Part shown: positions 1 to 11,661 of the stretch, in pieces
Layout: each line of letters opens with the position of its first letter
How positions within the stretch are numbered: the first letter of the stretch is position 1
Source of the DNA: Ulota crispa
Lineage: Eukaryota; Streptophyta; Bryopsida; Orthotrichales; Orthotrichaceae
DNA length: 64,000 nucleotides
Direction: 5' to 3'
Assembly: GCA_963920765.1 (NCBI GenBank)
Contig: OY987242.1
Location: forward strand, 30,032,002-30,096,001
Notes under the pieces: model-generated
Seen by the model: the letters and a program-made list of their open reading frames with translations, nothing else
The model's database searches: none
Told to the model about the DNA's origin: nothing
Made by a program: the position numbers and the translations under genes

Positions 1-460
1 NNNNNNNCTCCACCATAGATGCTTCTAATTTGGAACCCTTTGTGACTTCATCTCTACAATTGTCCGCTTCTAATCAAGATCTCTTCAACTCCACCATTGT
101 CACTTCTCGTGCATTGTGATTCCTTGAATGGCCTTGACCTAGCAACCAACTCTACATCTAAACTGTCTAGAGGCACGGAGCGAGTGCCAGACGCGGAGCT
201 AGAGTCAAGAGGTGCGGAGCAAGAGCCAAGAGGCAGGCAACAACACAAACAAGCACGGGAGCAACAAAAACATAACCAGAGCTAGCAAGAGAGACAAGAA
301 GGGAGAGGCTGGCTTCAAGTTGTTCATGTTTGAACAAGCCATGAGGACCTCTTGGAAGTCCTCATGGATGGTTCACTTTTGTGACTCCATATTCACCAAT
401 GAACAAAAACTCATTCACTACCATTCATTCATCATTTTTTTGAGGTATCTAGAACCCCCT
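1..460. other. Intergenic, no gene recognised
   Basis: Bases 1-7 are N. The rest has short overlapping reading frames on both strands without family resemblance, biased composition or splice structure that would support a gene. It includes the short direct repeat GGAGCnAGAGnCAAGAGG near 195-232. I see nothing further. Confidence 0.5.
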
Positions 461-892
461 AATGTGTGCACTGGGAATGGGCTAGTCCTACATTTCTTTG
501 GGTGGGGGTCACTTTAATGGGAACTATAGGTACTTTTAAGGCTCCAATGTTGCCACTAGAACAAAAACGCTGGACATGACCCCGTTAAAACCACCTCCTA
601 GACAGCATATTGTCTTGTTTTTCCGTGTCCCAGCTTGTCTTCCAGTGAGCACTGCATTTGCTGGTGGAATGACACGATGCTTGTGATAGCTTACAATAGC
701 TTACAATTTCCGAGCAACAACTTGCAAATACTTACATTCTTCTACTACCGTGCTTGAAAGTGCAATGGGAGTTGCGTCAACATTGGGAGGATCCAGCTGG
801 TGAAAGAAACTGCATAGTTAAGGGGCGGGGAGCGACGCAGGACCGGCTATTTTTGAGTCCCATTTGCAGCGTACACTTGATGATGCTCTAAG
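461..892 (-). mobile_element. MITE, GAGCATCAT-ended family, copy 1
   Basis: About 430 bp that recurs in opposite orientation at 44842-45298. Shared landmarks are GTGCACTGGGAATGGGCTAG at one end, a central stretch on repeated GCTTACAATAGCTTACAAT, GTTGATGCAACT/AGTTGCGTCAAC and GGATCCAGC near the other, then TGATGATGCTCTAAG. The distal copy has both ends (TTAGAGCATC ... GATGATGCTCTTA), which form a terminal inverted repeat; this copy seems to have lost the outer bases at its left end. No coding capacity. Superfamily not determined. Confidence 0.7.
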
Positions 893-1478
893 CTTAAAGC
901 TTCTCCACTCTTCCTCCCCAAGTGGGACACGCCACACAAGGTTTGCAGCACCCCAACTTGTTTGCAATGAGCAGGTCCGAGCTGGAGAGCCACCATTTCT
1001 TGCCACACACAAATGCCAAGTGCAATAGTGGGGCTGTTGCCTTGTGTTTGCACAAACTTTCTTTGTCAAACTCGCTCTGAATTTGTCTCTTGTGATTCCC
1101 TCTGACAGCTATTGAATCCTGGAGCTAGCCAGAAGCGAGAATCTAGCTCACTAGAATTTGCAAAACACACTAGATTTTGGTGTCTCGGAAGGGGAGCTTG
1201 GCAAGGCCTAGGAGATTTTACAATTTTGCAACTCAGCGGTGGACCTCTGTTGGGCCAGGTTGAGCTAGGGCCCAATATTTCCCCGTTTGAAGAGGAAGAG
1301 TGGAGATGCTCTTACATCTCACTTCCTAAGAGCAGCAGCAATGGTTGCGCTATGTAGGACCTCTAACAATAAAATGAAAGTGACAAATAAAAAAAAAGAA
1401 AAGAAAAGAAAAAACTAGGGACTCAATGGGAATGGTAAGCAGGTGAGTGCTTGTGGTTAGGGTGCATGCCAATAATGA
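893..1478. other. Intergenic, no gene recognised
   Basis: Moderately GC-rich up to about 1330, then an A-rich stretch near 1387-1415. Reading frames overlap on both strands without a recognisable product. Confidence 0.5.
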
Positions 1479-2470
1479 AACACCATATTCATTAACCCCT
1501 AAAGGACCACTTGTCTCTACGGGGGACAAATGAGATTTCAGGCATGTACTTATGGCTAAACTACTTTGAGTAATTTTTTGAAACTTTTATGGAAGATGGA
1601 GATGGAATTCAAAGATCTGTGTGGGCATCTAAATTTTCCTCATTCTGAAATTTATTGAAGAAGTTAAAAATGAATTGATGAGAATTTTTGTTTGGCAGGC
1701 AACCCAGAATTTTCTTTAAAAATTGCATTTTTTAAAAATAAAAAATTTGAGGTTAGTTCTTTAGACTTATGTATATGTAGGAAGCTTTGATTCATTCAAT
1801 CCTAATTGATGAGATAAAAGTTATGAGAAGTTTTAATTTGCGGGTAGATGTGGAAAATCTCAAAACTATGCCTACACGCAAACAAAAACTTCTCATAACT
1901 TTCATCTCATCAATTAGAATTGAATGATTCAAAGCTTCCCACATGTACGTAACTCTAAAGAACTAACCTCAAATTTTTATTTTTAAAAAATGCAATTTTT
2001 AAAGAAAATTCTGGGTTGCCTGCCAAACAAAAATTCTCATCAATTCATTTTTAACTTCTTCAATAAATTTCAGAATGAGGAAAATTTAGATGCCCACACA
2101 AATCTTTGAATTCCATCTCCACCTTCCATAAAAGATTCTAAAAATTACACAAAGTAGTTTAGCCATAAGTACATGCTCAAAATCCCATTTGTCCCCCATA
2201 GGGACAAGTGGTCCTTTACGGATTAAATTGGGTAAAAGGGAGGTACCTTTTTGTACTCCACCTTAAACGCAAAAAATTATCTTAAATCATATTCAAAGGT
2301 ATCAAATTCTGTCTGAGCCATTAAAAAAATTTCCCTCACAAATTCCTCCTCTCAAGTGAGGGCACGTATACCCAAAAAAGAGCTGCAAGCTCATCAATTT
2401 TAGGTGATCACCTGAAACATTCAGAAATTCCAAAATGTACTCTTTTTCCCAATTCAACAAATATGGGCTT
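1479..2470. mobile_element. AACACC-family element (copy H1), split by a TTAA foldback
   Basis: The left end AACACCATATTCATTAA lies at 1479-1495 and the right end TTTTTCCCAATTC...ATATGGGCTT at about 2444-2470. Removing the inserted 1496-2226 segment leaves about 260 bp, the usual size of this family, and restores the family sequence ATTCATTAAATTGGG. Flanking 4-mers are ATGA and AAGA, a degraded 4-bp duplication. No coding capacity. Confidence 0.75.
1496..2222. mobile_element. TTAA-flanked foldback element, ~720 bp class (E1)
   Basis: The whole element is an inverted repeat: arm 1496-1858 pairs with arm 1866-2222 around a loop of a few bases. Eight mismatches appear in the first 61 bases of the arms. 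TTAA stands at 1492-1495 and at 2223-2226. It interrupts the AACACC-family element at a TTAA of that host, so the duplication of TTAA can be read directly. A transcript would form a hairpin of about 350 bp. No transposase frame. Confidence 0.85.
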
Positions 2471-2686
2471 AAGAGCTTTGAAGTGGCATTTTGCAAGTTG
2501 TTATTGCACAAGTCAAATGAAGCAAAAAGGTTTGGTCAATAACACCATGGCAACTATTGAGCCTATTCAAGAAAAAAAGAGGAAGAACTATTAGTCTCAC
2601 TCAAAACTCCTTGTAGTCTCACACCCTCACTTTGGACGGCCTCAACCTTGTATCAAGAACTAAATTAGCTTTTTGTGTGAGCTTGT

Positions 2687-2940
2687 AACACAATATTCAT
2701 TAATTTGGGAAACGGCAATTCCCAATTTATATGTCTTCTTAATTTGAAACTCTCATCTTAATCTTGTTTGGCACACATGTGAGAAAACAACTGATACTTT
2801 ACAGATACTTTACAAATGACAGATGTCTAGATCTGAATTAGTCACAAAGAAGTGGAAATAAAATGGTCATGGCATGAAATGAAAATGTGGCCAAAAGTCC
2901 CAAAATGTGCTGGAATTCCCAAATTAATGAATATCGTGTT
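2687..2940. mobile_element. AACACC-family element (H2), intact, 254 bp
   Basis: Left end AACACAATATTCATTAATTT at 2687 and the inverse at the right, ending ATATCGTGTT at 2940. TTGT stands on both sides (2683-2686 and 2941-2944), a perfect 4-bp target-site duplication. Non-coding. Confidence 0.85.
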
Positions 2941-2944
2941 TTGT

Positions 2945-4913
2945 TGTGTCAACCCCGCATGCCAACAAGTTCCTCACTTAGTAGAAGGACAATTGGGTCC
3001 CTCCCATCTAAATAAATCCAACACTCTATCCACAAGAACCTACTAATGCAACCTATAATCTTTTTATAATTCTCGTATGCAATCTTATCATTGAGGCTAC
3101 TCTAACATTGCAATTGGCATTTCCATCTACAAGAAAATTCCAACTTGTTGAATTGCAGCATGTAAAAGGAAATACTTGGAAAGCCTTGAATATTTTAAGC
3201 AAACAAATTGGAGAAATTTGGCTTTAGGAGTGAGTCTCTATTTTTGTTTAACATTTAATTCTTAAATAAAATCTCACATTCTTAACACCAAAATTTTTTA
3301 AAAATTTGACAATACAAACATTTATAAGTGAACTAGCACTCACTACAAGGACATACTGTAGATTAAGTCACAATCTTTATCAACTTTTTGTAGATTTGAC
3401 CATGGTTTCCTTGTAGTGACTTTAGATAGAATGTGTAACATTAAGACCTCATTTTCAACTCTGAATCAATTGGACTATGAGAGTTTACTGGGACTTGGGA
3501 CGTAATGTGAATCACCCTTATTTCATGAGCATACTGTGATATTAGACAGGGAGTCCAGCCAATTCAGCAGTTCTTCTGTGGAGTCAATGTCACTGTACTT
3601 TCACAAGTGCTTGGGTCTAGGTTCAAGTCTTAGGGTAATTTAACGAAGTAAACGCAAGTTTTCTAGAAAAAAAAAACTCATGTTTATTGGACATCGTCAA
3701 GAATTGTGCTATAGCGACCAAAATGCAAAACCAAATCCGGAAAACTTTGACCAACCATATTCTCCAAGCAATTCTCCAAGCAAAATAAAAGAGTGAGTGA
3801 AGAAAAGAAACAGCGATGTGAACTTGAAAGAGGAAAACAATTGCAAAAACTTGGAAAACCTGATGGGACTGATAGTATTTTCTCATTAGTTGGTATGTCT
3901 CACAAAGGCCAAGAGTACCTTACGGTTTCCATTTTTTTTGGTGAGAGTCTACTTTCTACAACAACTCTACTTAACTCTTAAATGCCCAAGACATCAAATT
4001 TTGGTGTTCAAATTTTTAGGAAATTTTGAAACCCTGTTGAAGGCATAGCTTTTATTGTTTTAAAGTTTTTTTTTTGAGAAGTTGCGGATTGAAGTTAGCT
4101 TTAGCATTTAGTTTTAGTTTCTTCCATACTTTATTCCAATTTTTTAAATGGAAGCCAAATTGCAAGCATACTTTTTGTGTCATTAATAGTGTCATGAATA
4201 GTGTCATGAATAGTGTCAAAGAGCCTATGACAAGTTGCCACATTGAAAAGCTGAGTAGCAAGTTGAAAATAAAGTGAAGATTTCCCTTGGGCACTCCCTT
4301 TGGCAGTGAGGGCCCTTTCATTGAAATTTTGTCATCTAACAAAATCTAAAAGTACTTTTGGACTAATTTCACATGGAATGTCTTTTTTTTATAGAAATCA
4401 TAATTCATTCCTTATTGAATTTTCATTCATTCATAATGATTTTTGGTCAATACTTGAAGTTGAAAAAATCCTTTATATTAGGCAGTCGTACTTTGACAAT
4501 TGCATTGCAAGCCCATTTGTGAAATGTGATCATAGATTTGGAAGGGGGGACATTAGTTGTCAAGTAACAACAACAAACACTAAAGTATCTTAAGTGGTTG
4601 CTTCCCAATTTTGTATCCAAAAATTGTTAATTTGCATTAGAAGTTTTGGGCATCTCCAAAAAGCAAAAAATTCCATACTCACCCACATTCAATCACAAAT
4701 ACCTTAAAATACGCTTGATTGTTTTGGATTTATGAAATTTTTGAATTAAAAAAATGTCAACTCATAGTGTAGATCAATACAAAGGCATTCAATAGGTGCA
4801 CCTCTCAACCTTCTTCTAAAAATAGATCCAAAATCATTCTCCAAAGGCTCCATCATATTGTAATTACATTGAATCACATTCAATAGATAAACTCATCCTT
4901 AATATTGCTTTTA
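2945..4913. other. Intergenic AT-rich DNA, no gene recognised
   Basis: Contains a 78-bp mini-CACTA (annotated separately), a doubled TTCTCCAAGCAA near 3761-3781 and a short tandem run of GAATAGTGTCAT units near 4185-4220. The overlapping frames around 4052-4342 are composed of simple AT-rich and repeat sequence. No gene seen. Confidence 0.5.
3341..3418. mobile_element. Mini-CACTA element, 78 bp
   Basis: Starts CACTACAAGGA and ends TTTCCTTGTAGTG, the terminal inverted repeat typical of plant CACTA (En/Spm) transposons. ACT lies immediately outside both ends (3338-3340 and 3419-3421), which fits the 3-bp target duplication of this superfamily. It is far too short to encode anything. Confidence 0.85.
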
Positions 4914-5324
4914 GGGAATTGATATGTGCACATTGGGGGTTGATATTTGCACACTGCCTGGGAATTAAACTATATATTTTGACCATCAAAAAGCTGAATT
5001 TGAGAAATTTGAATTTAGATTTGGACTAAGAGATCATAGTTTACTCCAGAACCATAAAAAGAAGTTGCAATTCAAGACCACCCATTGAAACAACTTAGCT
5101 AGGGGAAAAAGTATTACTTTTATTTTTGTTTGCAAAAAAATATAAGTTTCTTCATTTAGTGTTGTTCATTTACAACCTTTTTTTATGGTTCTAGAGTAAA
5201 CCACGGTCTCTAAGTCTAAATCTGAATTCCAATTTCTCAAATTTAACTTTTCAATGGTAAAAATCTATAATTTACCTCCCAGAGGTGTGCAAATATCAAC
5301 CTCGGCGTGCACAGATCAATTCCC
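4914..5324. mobile_element. Foldback element, GGGAATTGAT-ended family (G1)
   Basis: About 410 bp, bounded by GGGAATTGATATGTGCAC and GTGCACAGATCAATTCCC. The arms are long inverted repeats: AAAAAGCTGAATTTGAGAAA and CAGATTTGGACT-type blocks at the left recur inverted at the right. The same family occurs at 62935-63341 and, more diverged, at 34901-35307. Non-coding; a transcript would be a hairpin. Confidence 0.8.
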
Positions 5325-5615
5325 TATTTTTATCATAGGAATATTTTGTAAAAATAATACTAAATATCAATACCATCAAGCAGGGATTAGGTACATTGAA
5401 TATTCTAGTTTGTGGATCCAAGGGGTGGAAACGTTAGATTTTCCTACAAATAAGGAAAAAGGTGAAAAAACGAATTTAAAATTGGAGTTTCCACAAATGT
5501 CCACAAACTAGTATGTCTCAAATTAGATTATTAGTCCCAAATGCAATTTTTGTAATTAGCCTAATCGACAAACTGAAGATACTACTAAATGCTTGTGCTA
5601 GAAATATATATTTAA

Positions 5616-6552
5616 CCCCTAAAGGCTCTTGACTATGTTCTCATCAAAACTGCCCTAAAACTATCATTTGTGGTACAAGTATCAGATTTTAGATAAAAAT
5701 TCTATTTGGACACATCTAATCATAAGATCTTGTAGTACACTAGTATTCAAATATGTGGAAAAAAATTTAGAGATTTTTGCCATGTGGATGGTTAGGTGAT
5801 TGAGTTTGAATTGACAAAAAGTTGTTTTTTGTCCCTGCAAAAATTTGGGCAGCTGCACTTCACAAGGTCATATTTGTATGAAAAAAGTTTCAAAATGGTT
5901 GTAATTATTATTTTTAATTCTTCAAGGCAAGCCAGGTGCACACTTGAAAAATTTCAAATCATTTGAAAATGTATAACACATAGGAAAAACATAGTAAGTA
6001 AAAAGATGTAGAGAATGATACAAAACACTAAATTTTTAAGAATTTAATTATGAAAAACAAAAATTCCAATTCCAATGGTCAAAATATTCTAATAAACAAT
6101 CTACATACTTGGGCTTTACTTTTTTTTCCAAAATAGTAAAAATTGAGTAAAACATAGGACTTAAAAGTTTTTTTTAGAGTAGGGAATCCATAACTGCTTG
6201 CAAACAGAATCTCCTCACAACTTTCATCTCCTTGATGAAAATTGAAGGATTCAAAGCTTCCCAAGGATATACATATCTAAAGAACCTATTTCAAAAAACA
6301 AAATTCAAAAAATGTAATTTTTAAAAAAGTTTTTTGAGCTGCCTGGGCTGCCCCTAGAATAAAGAAAACTACATATCATGCAATAACTTTTGAACCATGA
6401 AGTCAAAAGTTATGAAATTTGTTGGGCCTTAAAGCTACTCCTTGGACACATCATGTGTGAAAATTTCAAAGAAAAAAATGAAAAATCTATTTGTATTGAG
6501 CTGCCCAAAATTGCTATTTTGCCAAAAAAACACTGTTTGGGCCTTTTAGGGG
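5616..6552. mobile_element. TTAA-flanked element, ~930 bp class (E5)
   Basis: TTAA at 5612-5615 followed by CCCCTAAAGG; GGCCTTTTAGGGG followed by TTAA at 6553-6556. Its 937 bp match the size class of five other elements here. The interior shares blocks with the element at 13161-14340, for example GTAGAGAATGA, CAAAACACTAAAT and ATTCAAAGCTTCCCA. No transposase frame. Confidence 0.75.
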
Positions 6553-6988
6553 TTAATATTATGTTATTTTTGTAACACTAAAAGTGTTTTGAAATAAGAT
6601 TTTCTTAATTTAGGTTGCTATGCGCTACGAGTTAAGAACATTTTGCAATTGGGGCTGCTTGAATTCCTAACTTCTCATTGATTGATTTAATAAAAAAGTA
6701 CCCCAAGACCTTTACACAACGGGAGGCAAGGTCAAAATTTTAGAACACATCTTATAGTTTAGTAGAAAAGTTTTGACAAGGCTTAAACTTCAAGGATTGG
6801 GTCTGTACCCAAACTAGAAGGTGAATTCATAACCCTGGGGCCATTGTCATGTTTTACCAGAATATAATTATTTGACTGAAAAAAAATCATTTAGGACAGT
6901 CAACATTTTAGGATGTAAGAGCAATATTAACAAGTCTACAACGCCATATTTGTTAATCTGGGAAGAAACCCTGATTTTTGGAGTTTAA

Positions 6989-7935
6989 CCCCAAAAGGCC
7001 CAAGTGGTCCCATTGGGGCCAAGTGGGGTTTTGGGCATGTACCTATAGCTATACTATTTTATGTAATTTTTTGAAACCTTTATTGAAGGTGGGCAATTCA
7101 AAGGTCTACGTGGGCATCTAAGTTTTTCTTCATTATGACACTTATTGAAGAAGTTATGCATGAATAACTGAAAAACAAGGAAGAAGCGGGCAACCCAAAA
7201 AAAAGTTTGTGTTTTTTTAAACAAAAATCTGAAATTGGTTCTTTAGATTTTTATGTAATTGGAAAGCTTTGAATCATTCCATTTTGATTGATGAGATGAA
7301 AGTTATGAGAAGATTTAGTTTGCGGGTAGGTATGGGACTCCCAAACCTCCATTCTTTCTGCTCCTTGTAAAATTTGTTGCTTTATTTTTTTGAGCTCTTT
7401 GTATTTTTATTTTTTTGACTTTTTTTTTTCCAAGTTGTAGTAGACTAATATTCCTTGGTTTTGACCATTTCAAACAAAGTAATTCAGATTTCTGAATTTT
7501 ACATAAATTCTCCAATTTTGCCTAGTGTATATGCCATTTTCATGGCCTTATAGCATTGCAGGATTTTACAAAGTATGATTCACAACTCCAGTTCATTTGA
7601 AAATTCTCGCATACATACCTAACTTGGTTTTCTACATGGGAAAAAAAACCTCAAATTTGCGTAGAGTCATTTTTTTAATATAGGAGTGGTCAAAGGCTTC
7701 TAAAATTTTTGGGCAACAAGGAAATAAACTTTTTTATTCACTTCAGATATCAATATCGCACTCCTTTACATCTAAAATGAGATGATTTTTTTCCCACAAG
7801 TACCTCCCATAGTCTAGGGTAAGATTTTATGGTTGGATTTTTGAAAAAAAGATTTTTCCTACCATTTTACTTATTCCCCCAAAAGTGGCAGTTTTCAGTG
7901 ACTTTCACAGAAAAAAGGGCTTGGGCCTTTAGGGG
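6989..7935. mobile_element. TTAA-flanked element, ~930 bp class (E3)
   Basis: 947 bp between TTAA at 6985-6988 and 7936-7939. The left part resembles the arm of the 720-bp foldbacks (GGGACAA/GGGGCCAAGTGG, then GGGCATGTACCTATAG). The right part is a different module ending in CAGAAAAAAGGGCTTGGGCC. Same family as 13161-14340, 14352-16218, 17581-19798 and 55702-56894. Non-coding. Confidence 0.85.
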
Positions 7936-7953
7936 TTAAGGTAACCACCTTAA

Positions 7954-8600
7954 CCCCTCACCGCCTAAGGGGACCAAAACTGTCCATCCTGCATTTTCAT
8001 TTGGAATTTTTTTACTTTTCTTGAAGATTCATTTTAGCGGTTATTTTTTTTAATTATTCTTACTGAAGTCTTTTTTTAGTATCAAAAATTCAATTTTGAA
8101 AATGAATAACTATGATTTTTCTATTCAAGATTTTGTGCAAGGGTGTCCACTGCAAATCTTCACATTCTAGTGTTGAGAGCTCTTGGAAATGAGCCTAAAG
8201 TACACTAGAACTTGGAGAATCAGTCAGATTAGAAACTTAATTTAAAAAGTTGTAAAGTAGATTTTAAGAAGCTGTAAATTGATTAGGGTTATAAATTTTG
8301 TACTTTGCATCTTCATTTTTTTTTGATATCCTTAATTTTAAATTTGAAATGTGAAAAGAGGATTGAAAGACTTCAAACCACTTTCACAGTTTCAACACCC
8401 ACATGATCAAATCTTATAATCTTTCAATCCATAAGTGATATTGTTGTGTTTTCTTTTCCTATGTGATCTCTAACACGTCTAGTTCAAATTTGTACGGTTA
8501 CAGTTTTTTCTAAAATGATGCAACTTATCAAAATGTTGCTATTCTATTCATCCAAGAGCAGATTGTGAGATAGTCAAGAACGTCTGTGGGCGGTGAGGGG
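7954..8600 (+). mobile_element. TTAA-flanked element, ~650 bp class (E4)
   Basis: 647 bp beginning CCCCTCACCGCC and ending GGGCGGTGAGGGG, with TTAA at 7950-7953 and 8601-8604. It contains AAGGGTGTCCACTGCAAATC, which is found inverted in the copies at 12499-13156 and 41954-42599. Not a foldback; only the outer ~13 bases are inverted. Non-coding. Confidence 0.85.
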
Positions 8601-8677
8601 TTAAACCAAGCTCTAGATGTAAGGTGAGTACAACTTGGGAATCTGGTTTTCCCAATTTAATGAATATGGCGTTCTAC

Positions 8678-9239
8678 TCTCTTCACGTTGTGTCTTACCA
8701 TTTCTAGCATGTGTTTAGCAAGGGCCCTTCAAGGCACAATTCAGCACCATTCATTTTAAGTTTAATGCACTTTATCTTCTACTTTCCTTAATAAGTGGTC
8801 AAATGATTATTTATGGGATGTGTTGAAGTGCAAGGCCACCTCATTGAAGAACATGGATGGAGATCAAGGAGCTTGAGGGCTGTCCAAAACAGATGAAAAA
8901 CTTTGAAAGAGCCCACACCTGTGGAGATGCCCTAATACTACTTTGCACATCCCACTAAAATTTAAGAATTTGACTAGCAACAGTTAGAACAACACTACAC
9001 GTTACATCCCACATCCCATGTTTCAATTAACTACATTTTGTTTCCATGACAACACTTTTTGAAGATTTTGACCCCAAAGTTTTAACACCAAAGAAAATAA
9101 GACCTCACTCAAGATTTGGGTTGATCATTTTGTCAAATCCAACTTTCAACCCAAGGCCCCAAATCCCACCAATATTTTTTGTATTAAATTTTCATAGCTT
9201 CTTTCAATACTCCTTTTTGCTTTTAATAACCCTTGAGGT
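8678..9239. other. Intergenic, no gene recognised
   Basis: AT-rich sequence without a supported gene, RNA or clear element boundary. Confidence 0.5.
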
Positions 9240-9900
9240 ATGACGTGGAGGTGGGACTTGCAGACATAGGACGTGGGACGTAGTCTGCACCGCTCCCTTG
9301 GAGAACACCGGTGTGCGGTACACCTAGCCGCAATCAGGGAGCTGTACCTTGGAAAATGGAGCAACAGATTTTGCTTTAAATCACACCGTATCTTTTATAA
9401 AGAGAAAAGACGGCGAAGTAGAAGAAGAAAAGGAATGATTCCGAAGCAGCTGCAAGGAGAATGATTCGTCTGCTGCAGACGAGAGCGCAGTTGCGTAATG
9501 GTGAGCACCTCCGGAGTCCAATTAAGAAACGCCGTCCGAGTAGACGTGATCACCACCAATAAACCAGGGGTGGGGGGACCGTATTCACCGTAATGAAGAC
9601 TCTTCACCCTCCGGAGAATGAATAATTCTCCTTCTTCTGTACAATCACTGCAACGCATGCAGCCCTCCGCCCCAATATCCCCATGTAAAACGGGGAATCA
9701 TGCTCCACAAAATTCCTTCCTTGCTTCCCTGCCAGTGCCAGTGCCAGCCCAGGTTCTACATCTAGCCTCGAGAGTCTACAAAAGTGGCTAGAAAATCCGC
9801 ACTTCCATGAGTCCCAATCAGCCTTAAAATCTGATTTTTCTTTGGTCGCGCAACAGGCACCCAACTATGCAAGCAGGTAAGAGAAATTTGGACAGAAATG
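9240..9900. other. GC-richer island, possible decayed gene fragment
   Basis: Composition rises sharply above the surroundings. Reading frames of 86-87 codons overlap on the minus strand (9395-9658 and 9604-9864) and 63 codons on the plus strand (9273-9464). None shows a domain I recognise. It could be a captured or decayed exon, or a non-coding RNA. I do not assign a gene. Confidence 0.35.
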
Positions 9901-10171
9901 GTTAGAATTCATGACTTGTGCACATTCATCCATAACATATGCTAATTTTAGTAGCTTTCATTCAAATTTTGGCAAATGTCGTGCATGCTTGCGGAGGGAT
10001 TTGGCTATTTTGTCCATTTTCTCACGTGATTTTTCTAGTGTTACGGGAGCCAATGTGAAAAAGAGGTAAGCTTTAGGCAAAAATTTGCCTAGATTTTAAA
10101 GGCGGGTCCCATGACTCCCATCTTGTTATTTCCAAAGTTACTAGTAACTTACCACCTATCAGAGGAACTTG

Positions 10172-10477
10172 TACGCTGAATATTGTATTTAGGTTGCCTT
10201 GACAATTAGGTCGCCTTACCCTAGTGAGTTACCTTATGACTCATCACTTGGTCACTTGGAAGCCTATGCAACTCACTAAATATTTAAATTTCACATGGTT
10301 TATGACTTAGAAATCACTAGTTTGTCTTTTTTCAGCTTCATTGTTGTTGATAGACCCTCTAAAAATGGTTTGCTACAGCAATTTTTGATGAAAAATACTG
10401 TAGCAACGATAAATATTTAAAAAGTGAAAAATGTCGAGAAATTAGTGCGGGGCAACCTAAACGCAATATCCAGTGTA
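10172..10477. mobile_element. MITE, AGGTTGCC-ended family (M1)
   Basis: Starts CTGAATATTGTATTTAGGTT and ends GGCAACCTAAACGCAATATC plus CAGTGTA, a terminal inverted repeat of about 25 bases. Other copies lie at 11027-11302, 23542-23847 and 62855-63829. Shared interior blocks are CACTTGGCCACTTGGAAG and CATGGTTTATGACTT. Non-coding. Confidence 0.75.
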
Positions 10478-10683
10478 GAAGCGGGGCGAGGAGTGAATTG
10501 GCAGTCCTGCTCTTCGGAGTTCCGACTACGGGATCGGTGGCGTCCAAATTTGCACTTTCTGTTGATCGGAGGGATCGCGAGGTTCAGCAAAAGCAAAGGA
10601 TTACACACCAACGACCGAGTGCCACGATTGCCTTGAGAAGCGGAACTGGACAAATGAGGAGCATGTTGCGCTTGCCTGGAGTA
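10478..10683. other. GC-richer segment between two MITEs
   Basis: About 200 bp with open frames on both strands (10417-10737 minus, 10424-10636 plus) but no recognisable product. It sits between the M1 element and a TIR element, so it may be residual host DNA of an older insertion. Confidence 0.4.
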
Positions 10684-11004
10684 AGGCCCGGTCCAGACTA
10701 GCGACGGGCAGAGACACTGAAATCGGCACCATGTCATGTGTTTTGTGCAATAGAAATTTTTTTGTATAATTATGTGTCATACAAGAGTGTATCTCTATTG
10801 GATAAGTTTGGTATTGCCCTTGGAGCAAGTCTTAAAACTTCACTATCTTGGTCGCTGATGTGACTATATTGGTTGGTGAAAATGAATGTAAAAGTACGGA
10901 CAAACCCTCAGTTTGAATGCTGCAAGTCCACAATGGTTGAAACCCAAATTTCATCCAATCACGTTCAAGAATTTTTTGGCCGGTTGCTAGTCTGAACCAA
11001 GCCT
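10684..11004. mobile_element. Short TIR element, AGGCCCGGTCCAGACTAGC ends
   Basis: Left end AGGCCCGGTCCAGACTAGCG; right end TTGCTAGTCTGAACCAAGCCT, its inverse with a few changes. 321 bp, non-coding. The GC-rich terminal sequence recalls hAT-type elements, but I could not define a clean target duplication, so the superfamily is open. Confidence 0.65.
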
Positions 11005-11026
11005 AAGAGCATCTCTACCAAGCCTC

Positions 11027-11302
11027 TACACCAAATATTGCATTTAGGTTGCCTTACCCCGGTAAGTTATCTCATGACTTATCACTTGGCCACTTGGAAG
11101 AGCAAGCAACTGTATAAATACTTGGATTGCACATGGTTTATGACTTGGAAACTGCTATTTTGACTCTTTTGTTGAAGGGCCCTTTAAAAACCGTTTATTT
11201 GCAATGGTTTTGATGAAAATTATTGTAGAAATAAAAAATACTTATATAGTGTGAAATGTTGAGAAATTTGTGTGTTGCAACTTAAATGCAATATTCAGTG
11301 TA
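11027..11302. mobile_element. MITE, AGGTTGCC-ended family (M2)
   Basis: Ends TACACCAAATATTGCATTTA and AAATGCAATATTCAGTGTA form the terminal inverted repeat of the M family. It shares CACTTGGCCACTTGGAAG and ATGGTTTATGACTTGG with M1. Non-coding. Confidence 0.75.
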
Positions 11303-11661
11303 GTTCTTCATTGGAGGGAAACACCATGTCCCTTGTTTCCCGTGTTCAAGTGTAATTTCCTCCACCCATACAAATAAGTAGAATAGTGTTCAACTAATAA
11401 CCAGCCTCCTTGTTTAAAAATATATATATAGGTTTTCCATCACTACTTACTCAACCTAGTAATTGATAAAAAATACAAAACAATGTTTAGACGGAAGTTG
11501 TTGTGCACTAGGAAAATACAAGTTTTGCAATGAAGGACATAGTATCTTGACAAGTCTAAGCATTGACTGCTCTATTTTCATTCAGAAGTGTCCCTAACAC
11601 AACACTTTGCAACACAACACTTTGCAGGATAAGTGGAAATGATCAAAGGGAGTCCTTCCAA

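Larger units (their letters stand above)
6940..8673. mobile_element. AACACC-family element (H3) hit twice by TTAA elements
   Basis: Ends AACGCCATATTTGTTAA (6940) and TTAATGAATATGGCGTT (8673), with CTAC on both sides (6936-6939 and 8674-8677). The family has a central palindrome TTAAGGTGATCACCTTAA, intact at 56547-56564. Here both TTAA sites of that palindrome are split, by the elements at 6989-7935 and 7954-8600, and each TTAA is duplicated. Only GGTAACCACC remains between them. Confidence 0.85.

Noticed and set aside
1496-2222. Foldback read as a microRNA precursor
   Set aside because: Arms of ~360 bp with many copies of related sequence nearby fit a transposon foldback rather than a MIR gene.
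3601-3650. GGTTCAAGTCTTAGGG as a tRNA T-arm
   Set aside because: No matching acceptor, D-arm or anticodon arm upstream. No tRNA, rRNA, snRNA or CRISPR array was found in the window.
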